Shown piece by piece: positions 7,034 through 13,700 of a stretch of 15,002 bases of DNA. The translations under genes and the position numbers were made by a program. The notes under the pieces are model-generated. The model made no database searches and had not been told where the DNA came from. It was given only the letters and a program-made list of their open reading frames with translations. This stretch comes from CAYJLW01 sp964370965 (GTDB taxonomy: Bacteria; Actinomycetota; Acidimicrobiia; UBA2766): positions 1 to 15,002 of the forward strand of contig CAYJLW010000089.1 in the NCBI GenBank assembly GCA_964370965.1, given 5' to 3'. Position 1 is the first letter of the stretch. Each line of letters opens with the position of its first letter.

Positions 7034-10000
7034 TCAGCCGAGATCGGCGCAGATGAGCTCATGGCGCTCGACGACCGAGCGCATGCCGAGCTGCGTGGCC
7101 AGCGCGTATCCCGTCCGGGCGAGGTCCTCGATGCGGACGGGGTCTCCCCCCGTCGACCGCACCAGGTCGGCGTACGCGAGACGATCGCGGGCGAGGAACG
7201 GGCGGGCCCCAAGGCGTTCGTGGACCGACATCGCCGCCTCGAAGTGCATCGATGCCTGTTCGGTGTGGCCGACCAGAGCCGCGAGCGGGCCCAGGAACCG
7301 ATGGATCGATCCCCAGCACAAGGCCCCTTCAGCAGCGACGACGACCCGGGACGCGTGCGGTGACAGGAGCTCGTAGAGCGCGGCGGCGGCGTCGCTGTCC
7401 TCCAGGAGTACGACGCCTGTCGCGGCGGCACCCAAGGAGAGGAAGAAGAGGTCGTCGCGGGGCACGGTGTCGAAGCCGGCGTCGGCGAACGGGCGGAGCA
7501 CGTCTGCCGCCGCCGTCGGTTCGCCGCACTCGGCGAGCAGGGTGCCGTAACCGATCGTCCACGCCGGGCGCTCCCCCTGACCTGCCCACGCCTCGACAGC
7601 GGGACGCACCTCGTCGAGACGCCCCTGCTCGAATCGCAAGGCGAACGTCTGCACGGCGAGTCCCTCTAGGAACTCGGGGATGGGCTGCAGGGAGACGGCG
7701 GCGGCGGCATGCGCCTCGGCCTCGGCGAAACGCCCTGCGAGCAGCGCCCGCATCGCCCGGCGCTGCTCGACGCCGGCCATGAACCTCGGGATGTGCACCG
7801 AGCGCACCATCTCCTCGTACTCGCGGGCGATCTCGTCGGAGGCCCTGAGATCCGCGGCCGCGAGGTAGACGCGGCGGAGCACGCTCAGCGCCTCGACGAG
7901 CTCGAACACGTTTCCCCCGGCCCGAGCGTCGTCGAGGGCGGCGCGCGCCAGGTCGACGACGCGCTCGATCGGGCTCGACGCGCTCACGGCGGAAAGGCAG
8001 TACTCGATCACTGTTCGGCGGTCCAACGGTCCCAGCGTCGACGCGCGCGCCAGGGCCCATTCGGCCAGTCGACGCGCACGGTCACCGACCTCGCTCGCGG
8101 AGACGTGGCACATGATGGCGGTGAGAAGGACGCGGCGTTCGGACGACTCGTCAAGCTGTGCGCTGATCGCTGTGGCGCGCGACGGCCAGGGTTCGGCCGG
8201 GCTCACCGTGCCTCCGCAGCCCTCGACGACCACGTCGGCGAGGAGCTCGGGGGCGCCGGTCTCGCTCGCTCGCTCCCACGCCTCCTCCAGGAGGGGCGCC
8301 CTCTCGTCGTAGATCCCGGACCGCCGCAGCGTCTCGGCAAGCGCGATGGCGACCCGGCACACGAGTACGGGGTCCGAGGCCGGGCGGCTCGTCAGCGCCC
8401 CCCACGCAGACCGAAAGACGGCGAGGGCGTCGTCGTAGTTGTACCGCGCGACGGCGCTCTTCCCGGCAACGAGGGCCGCTTCCACGCCGGGGACGACGTC
8501 GCTGCCGTCGACGGCGGCGGCGAGGAGGTGGCGGGCGACCTCGCCATCTGCTTCGCCGACCGCGGCGAGCGCCTCGCCGAAGCGCCTGTGGACCCGGGCG
8601 CGCCGTGCGGCGCCGAGCCCGTCGGACAAGACGGTCTGGATCAGGCCGTGGGAGAAGCCGTAGACGCCGGCTCGGCCGGACTGCTCGCTCACGACTCCGG
8701 CGCGTGCCGCGAGCGCGAGTGCGTCGTCGGTGTCCTCGATGCCTGCCCCGGCAGCGCGGGCCACCGCATCGAGGCGGAATTCGCCTCCGGCGACGGCGGC
8801 GATGCCCAGGAAGCGTCGCACCTCCTCGGGCAGGCGCAGGAGCCGACGGGCGATCGTGTCGCGCACGGAGTCCGGGAGCGCGTCGGCCCCCAGCGTCCCG
8901 CCGCTCTCGGCGACGTGACGCACGAGCTCCTCGACGTAGAAGGGGTTGCCCTCGGTCATCGCGAAGAAGTCCGAGACGGCGGCATCCGCGCCCCGCTCCG
9001 CTGCCAGTGTCTGTACGTCCACGAGGCTCAGGCCCCCGAGGACGAGCCGGTCGAGCCGGTGCTCGCCGTGGAGGTCCGCGCCCAAGGCCGCCAACGTGTC
9101 GTGCGGTTCCGTGTCACGCGCTGCGGCGAGGACGAGCAGGGGACCATGATCGTCGTCGCGGATGAGATGCGACAGGAGCTGGAGCGACACGGGTGCGGCC
9201 CACTGCAGGTCGTCGAGTACGAGGACGATCGGCCGGCGGAGGAGGCCCGCGTCGAGGAGACCGCTGACGGCCCGGAAGAGCAGGTAGCGATGCGCTTCGG
9301 CGTCGACAGGGGGGAGCGGGGCGCCATGTCGGGACAGATCGGGCACGAGGCCGGCGAGGACGGCGAGGTCGCGCGGAGCGTCGCGTGCGAGCCGGTCGCC
9401 GTGAGCGACGGCCAAGCGGCTGATCGCATCCGCGAAGGGTTGCAGCACGTGCAGGGGCTCCTCCGCGCAGCGTCCGCCCAGCACCAGCGCTCCGGCCTCC
9501 TGCAGGTCCCGAGCGGCTTCGCGCAGCAGGCGTGTCTTCCCGATGCCGGGTTCGCCGACGACGAGAGCGAGGCGCCTCTCTCCTACCGCCGAACGCGCGA
9601 ACGACGCGCGGACGGCGTGCAGCTCTTCGCCACGCCCCACGAAGGCGTCGCCGGGTGCCTGGAGCCACGCCGGGAGCGGGACGTCCGCCGGCGTGGCGGG
9701 GGCCGGCGCTTCCGGCCGGGGGGCGGGATCGTCCTGGCGCAGGATGGCGATCTCGAGCGCTCGCAGCGCGGGGCCGGGGTCGATACCGAGCTCCTCGACG
9801 AGGAGGGCGCGGACCTCCCTGTAGCGGCGCAGCGCCTCGGACTGCCGCCCGCTGCGGTACAGCGAGAGCAGAAGGAGCTCCCAGCATCGCTCGCGCAGCG
9901 GATGGGCGGCGACCATCGTCTCCAGGTCGGCGACGGCGCGCCTGTGGTTCCCGAGCGCCAGGGCCGCCTCCGCGCGTTCCTCCATCGCAAGGACACGCAG

Positions 10001-10480
10001 CTCTTCGAGCCGGTTCACATCCGGCGCGAGGAGGGCGGCGTCCCGGAAGTCCACGAGCACCGGCCCATGCCATTCGTCGAGCGCGCGGCCGAGCAGTTCG
10101 TCGGCACGTTCGTGCTGGTCGTGTAAGAGGGCGGTGCGGCCCTCCGACGCCAGGCGCTCGAAGCGAAGAGAGTCCATCTCGTCGTCGGCGAGGTGCAAGA
10201 CGTACGCGTCGCCCTGTGTGGTGAGTCGGGTCGAAGGGGCGCGGGGCGGCCGGTCGGGTTCCAGGGCGCGCCGCAAGCGCGACACATGGCTCTGCACGGC
10301 CGCCTCCCACTTCGGGGGCGGCCCACCAGGCCACAGGGCCTCGGCCAGCCGGGCGCTGCGAATCGGCGTGTTGGGTTGGAGTGCGAGCACGGCGAACAGC
10401 GTGCGCGCCTGGCGGAGCCCGAGGTCGATGACCCGGCCCTCGCTGCTCGCTTCGAGCGATCCCAGGATCCGTATGTCCAT
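7034..10480 (-). CDS. SARP/AfsR-family transcriptional regulator with AAA ATPase and helical-repeat tail
   Basis: This 1148-aa cytoplasmic regulator has the large-SARP layout. An OmpR/PhoB-like winged helix (about residues 1-98, from MDIRILGSLE to GDAYVLHL) is followed by a bacterial transcriptional activation domain (about 100-248, with RLEELRVLAMEERAEAALALG and the typical SEALRRYREVRALLVEELGIDPGP). The ATPase domain has VGRGEEL at 281-287, Walker A GEPGIGKT at 309-316 and Walker B IVLVLDDLQWA at 418-428. The long Ala-rich helical remainder is TPR-like. There is no recognisable C-terminal LuxR helix-turn-helix, so DNA binding should be N-terminal. Relatives activate secondary-metabolite or morphogenesis genes from direct repeats. 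ATG 10480 is chosen because the winged helix begins there and GGGGAG lies 10 bp upstream; the frame is open to 10591. The gene is divergent from the small ORF and giant secreted protein, which are its most likely targets. Confidence 0.92.
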   Translation of the reverse strand: MDIRILGSLEASSEGRVIDLGLRQARTLFAVLALQPNTPIRSARLAEALWPGGPPPKWEAAVQSHVSRLRRALEPDRPPRAPSTRLTTQGDAYVLHLADDEMDSLRFERLASEGRTALLHDQHERADELLGRALDEWHGPVLVDFRDAALLAPDVNRLEELRVLAMEERAEAALALGNHRRAVADLETMVAAHPLRERCWELLLLSLYRSGRQSEALRRYREVRALLVEELGIDPGPALRALEIAILRQDDPAPRPEAPAPATPADVPLPAWLQAPGDAFVGRGEELHAVRASFARSAVGERRLALVVGEPGIGKTRLLREAARDLQEAGALVLGGRCAEEPLHVLQPFADAISRLAVAHGDRLARDAPRDLAVLAGLVPDLSRHGAPLPPVDAEAHRYLLFRAVSGLLDAGLLRRPIVLVLDDLQWAAPVSLQLLSHLIRDDDHGPLLVLAAARDTEPHDTLAALGADLHGEHRLDRLVLGGLSLVDVQTLAAERGADAAVSDFFAMTEGNPFYVEELVRHVAESGGTLGADALPDSVRDTIARRLLRLPEEVRRFLGIAAVAGGEFRLDAVARAAGAGIEDTDDALALAARAGVVSEQSGRAGVYGFSHGLIQTVLSDGLGAARRARVHRRFGEALAAVGEADGEVARHLLAAAVDGSDVVPGVEAALVAGKSAVARYNYDDALAVFRSAWGALTSRPASDPVLVCRVAIALAETLRRSGIYDERAPLLEEAWERASETGAPELLADVVVEGCGGTVSPAEPWPSRATAISAQLDESSERRVLLTAIMCHVSASEVGDRARRLAEWALARASTLGPLDRRTVIEYCLSAVSASSPIERVVDLARAALDDARAGGNVFELVEALSVLRRVYLAAADLRASDEIAREYEEMVRSVHIPRFMAGVEQRRAMRALLAGRFAEAEAHAAAAVSLQPIPEFLEGLAVQTFALRFEQGRLDEVRPAVEAWAGQGERPAWTIGYGTLLAECGEPTAAADVLRPFADAGFDTVPRDDLFFLSLGAAATGVVLLEDSDAAAALYELLSPHASRVVVAAEGALCWGSIHRFLGPLAALVGHTEQASMHFEAAMSVHERLGARPFLARDRLAYADLVRSTGGDPVRIEDLARTGYALATQLGMRSVVERHELICADLG

Positions 10481-10490
10481 GCAGCCGCTG

Positions 10491-10496
10491 CTCCCC
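10491..10496 (-). promoter_or_regulatory. Ribosome binding site of the SARP gene
   Basis: On the minus strand GGGGAG lies 10 bases before ATG 10480. It supports this start over the upstream in-frame ATG at 10591, which would run through the divergent promoter region. Confidence 0.55.
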
Positions 10497-10523
10497 AGCC
10501 GTCTCGGCCCCATCATCACATCG

Positions 10524-10545
10524 ACCGCAAGTGAACCACAAGTGG
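10524..10545 (+). promoter_or_regulatory. Putative SARP operator: two 11-bp direct repeats
   Basis: ACCGCAAGTGA (10524-10534) is followed without a gap by ACCACAAGTGG (10535-10545); 9 of 11 positions agree and the CAAGTG core is exact (10528-10533 and 10539-10544). A weak third copy (5 of 11) precedes them. An 11-bp spacing of repeated half-sites is the recognised architecture of SARP operators, usually with the promoter-proximal repeat about 8 bp from the -10 element. Here 8 bases lie between the second CAAGTG and TACCGT at 10553. The site lies between the SARP gene and the ORFs it may control. That the SARP encoded here binds it is inference. Confidence 0.6.
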
Positions 10546-10551
10546 GGGGGG
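10544..10551 (+). repeat. Run of eight G in the operator-to-promoter spacer
   Basis: Eight consecutive G fill almost the whole spacer between the second direct repeat and the -10-like element. Such runs can slip during replication, and a change in length would alter the helical phase between activator site and promoter. Confidence 0.8.
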
Positions 10552-10552
10552 C

Positions 10553-10558
10553 TACCGT
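10553..10558 (+). promoter_or_regulatory. Putative -10 element (TACCGT) for the small ORF and giant secreted protein
   Basis: TACCGT keeps the TAnnnT frame of sigma-70-type -10 elements and lies 8 bp downstream of the second CAAGTG repeat. There is no recognisable -35, as expected where a SARP substitutes for it. Transcription would start about 7 bases downstream, at 10565-10566, which is the ATG of the small ORF, implying a leaderless message. Confidence 0.45.
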
Positions 10559-10565
10559 CGGTCTG

Positions 10566-10715
10566 ATGGAGGGACCGAAGGGCGCGGGCACTGAGGAGAC
10601 GCGTGTCGAACTTACGGCACTGGAGCTCCTGTTCGAGGGTCGTGCCGACCCGGCCTGTCCGCTTCCCGAGACGCCCCCGGCGCCGCCCTCGACCTCGGAG
10701 GCTTCCGATGCGTAG
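10566..10715 (+). CDS. Small 49-aa acidic ORF upstream of and overlapping the giant secreted protein
   Basis: I do not recognise this product. It is a 49-residue acidic peptide beginning MEGPKGAGTEETRVELTALE, continuing LLFEGRADPACPLPE, and ending in a Pro/Ser-rich tail. It has no signal peptide or membrane helix and one cysteine (residue 31). Roughly three quarters of its third codon positions are G or C, which is compatible with coding in this genome. There is no Shine-Dalgarno before its ATG. However, the ATG coincides with the transcription start predicted from the -10-like TACCGT, and leaderless starts are common in actinomycetes. Its TAG (10713-10715) overlaps the start of the giant gene (ATG 10708) by 8 bases, an arrangement typical of translational coupling. 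It could be a regulatory leader peptide, a small cytoplasmic partner, or merely an open frame through the 5' leader. Confidence 0.45.
   Translation: MEGPKGAGTEETRVELTALELLFEGRADPACPLPETPPAPPSTSEASDA
10697..10701 (+). promoter_or_regulatory. Ribosome binding site of the giant secreted protein
   Basis: GGAGG, with ideal 6-base spacing to ATG 10708, sits inside the 3' part of the small ORF. It fixes the start of the secreted protein at the base of its signal peptide. Confidence 0.8.
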
Positions 10716-13700
10716 ACGACTGACGGCCCTGTTGGCGATCCTTGCTGTGGTCGCGGTCATCGTGGCGGGAATGCCCGGAGCGGCGGCGGCTCCCGGTCCC
10801 ACCGATTCTGGGACGACGGGCAGCTCGTCGCCCACAGCACCGACCGGGTCCGGTACCCCCGCCGGTCCTGCCGGCGCCCCGGCGCCGGAGTGCACCGTGA
10901 AATGGTACGGATCTGCGGGCACTCCAAACTGGCACGATGCCGCGAACTGGAACACGGGTGCCCTCCCGGGGGACTCCGACGTGGTCTGCGTCGAGGACGG
11001 CTACTACGTGGTGCACTCCGTGGGCGCGACGATCGTGGCCAACCTGCAGGTCGCCGGGAACCTCACGCTCGTCGGCGGGTCCCTCGCCGCCTACGGCGCC
11101 TCGAACGTGTTCGAGCTCGACGTCGCCGGGGGCACGTTGTTCGCCGGCGGCGAGCTCACCGTCACCCACGACCTCGCATGGACGGGCGGCACGATCGGCG
11201 GGCAGGGAGCGCTGATCGTGGCGCCGGGTGCGAAAGGGGCGATGTTCGACCCAGGCACCAAGACCCTCACCGGACTGCTCCGCAACGACGGTGACCTCAC
11301 CTGGTCCGGCGGCAGTCTCCAGATGGCGACGGGATTCGACCCACATCTCGACAACCACGGCTCCTTCGCCATGAGCGGGGCGGTCACGACCAGCCCGTCA
11401 ATGGGCGAGGATCTGCCGAGGTTCACGAACCGGCCCGGGGCGACGATCACCAAGACCGGCTCGGGTGAGGCAGTCCTCGGCGACCAGCGAGCCACGCTCG
11501 TCAACGACGGCACCGTCACCGTCTCGGGCGGAACCCTCTGGATCGACATGTGGCTCGACGGCTTCGGGGGCGCCGACCTCAACAGCGGCGCCTGGGCCGT
11601 GGCCGGCGGCGCCACCCTGAAGCTCCACGCCGCGGACCTGCTGTCCACCAACTCGGCGGACATCTCGCTGCTGGGGCTGGGAGCAGGCTTCCAGGACGGG
11701 TCCGGCAACGACGCGCTCGACGGTCTGGCCACGAACGCTGGGTCGCTCACGTTGTCCGGAGGACGGGACCTCGCCGTGTCCGGCCAGTTCGCCAACGACG
11801 GGACACTCCGCCTCGGTGCCGGATCCGAGCTCTCGGTGGCCGAGGACTTCTATGCGGGCAACGGAAGGCTGGAAGTCGGAATCGCAGGGACGGCTGCGGG
11901 CGCCTACGGTCGCGTGAGTGCCGCGGGCACCGCCTGGCTCGGCGGCACACTTGCCCCCGAGCTCGCCGATCCCTTCGAACCCGGCTCCGACGACAGCTTC
12001 GAGGTGCTCACGGCGGCAGCCCTCTCCGGGTCGATCGCGTCTGTCGAGGGCGCCATGTATGTGAACTATGACCGTGCGGGCGGACGTGTCCTTCTCACGG
12101 CGACCGATCCCTTCCCCGGATGCACGACAGTCTTCGGCGGCGGCAGCTCCTTCTGGAGCGACCCGAACAACTGGAGCGCAGGCGAGGTGCCGAGCGGCGA
12201 CGACACCGCGTGCATCCCCGAGGGCATGACCGCACAGCACTACTCGGGCGCATCGGTCGTCAACGCCCTCCAGGGTGCGGGCCGTCTCGAGATCCTCGGC
12301 GGGTCGATCAGCGTCACGGGGGAGTCGTCCCTGGCGGAGCTGGGCCTGGCGGGCGGCACGCTCACCGGCGACGGTCAGGTCACGGTCATGGAGCGTTTCG
12401 ACTGGACCGGTGGCGCCCTGGCCGGGGTCGGAACCCTTGCCGTGGCCGGCTCTGCCACCGCCGAGATCGCCGGCGCCGGCGACAAGACCCTGGGCCGTCA
12501 CCTCCGCAACGACGGGTCCTTCACCTGGTCCGCGGGGACGATCCGGACGAGCTCCAGCGGCGACCTCCACCCGCACCTCGACAACTACGGGACGATCACG
12601 ATCAGCGGCGCGGTGAGTACGGACTTGGTCTCGGGCACGCCGCCGCTCTTCACGAACCGGCCCGGCGCCACGATCGTCAAGACGGGATCCTGGATGACCA
12701 CCGCCACCTTCAGCGGAGGGGACTTCTCGAACGAGGGAACGGTCCGGGTAGAGAACGGTGCCACCCTGGCCATCGACGCGACCGTCGCCCAGATCTCGGG
12801 GACGACCCTCACTGGGGGCAAGTGGGAGGTCGTAGAAGGCACCCTGATGGTCAAGGACCTCAGCGTGGTCACGAATCAGGCCGAGATCGTCATGTGGGGC
12901 TGCTGCAACCTGATCGTCGACGAGACGTACAACGACGCGATCACGGGCACGCTCGTCGTCAACGAGGGGATCCTGTCGCTGCACCACAAGAGCCTGGGTG
13001 TTTCCCCCGGCTTCGGCAACAGCGGCACCATCAGGCTCGATCCTTGGTCGCGCATCAACGCCCCCGACGGGTTCTCGCAGTCCGCGACCGGGCGTCTCGT
13101 AACCGAGATCTCCGGCGTGGAGCCGGACGGCTCCAACGGCGCGGTCGAGACGAACCTCGCCGCGCTCGACGGGGTGATCGAGTCCGTCCTCGTGCCGTCC
13201 GACGGGGAGGAGCAACCGTACGAGCCCGGTCCGGGCGACGAGTTCACCGTCGTGGACGCGGACGCTCTCTTGGGCACGTTCTCGTCGGTCGAAGGCCCGC
13301 TTCCGGCTGCCTACGACTACGAGGCCGGCGACGTGATCCTCTCCCTCGGCGGCTCGACCGGCGAGTGCACCGTCAACTGGGACGGAGGTGCGCTCACTAC
13401 CTCCTGGCACGACGCCGCCAACTGGAGCCCCGACGGGCTACCGGGCCCGAGCGACGTGGTGTGCATCCCCGCCGGGATCACGGTCGTGCACTCGTCCTGG
13501 ATCACCACGACGGTGTCGGCGATCGCGAGCGAAGGTGGGCTCGACCTGGCCGGCGGGACGCTGGAGATCACCGACGAGTCGACGATCGGCACGTTCGATC
13601 TGGGCACCAATGGCAGCACCTTCACGGGCGCCGGCAACTTGACCGTCGACAACGTCTTCACCTGGACGCAGGGGACCCTGGCAGGTGCGGGCGTGTTGAC

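Noticed and set aside
2488..7431. 1647-codon open frame on the minus strand opposite miaA-dapF-dapL-hflX
   Set aside because: It is the antisense shadow of GC-biased codons. The plus strand holds five well-conserved enzymes with intact motifs, and the minus-strand product is a low-complexity Gly/Arg/His/Asp-rich sequence without domains.
7709..10126. 805-codon plus-strand frame opposite the SARP gene
   Set aside because: It is antisense to a regulator with intact winged-helix, BTAD and Walker motifs. The composition is typical of shadow frames.
11398..13410. 670-codon minus-strand frame and other long frames across the giant gene, including 12120-13778 on the plus strand
   Set aside because: Their products are low-complexity Arg/Gly/Asp-rich. 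The true frame carries a signal peptide, a ribosome binding site and a periodic repeat structure.
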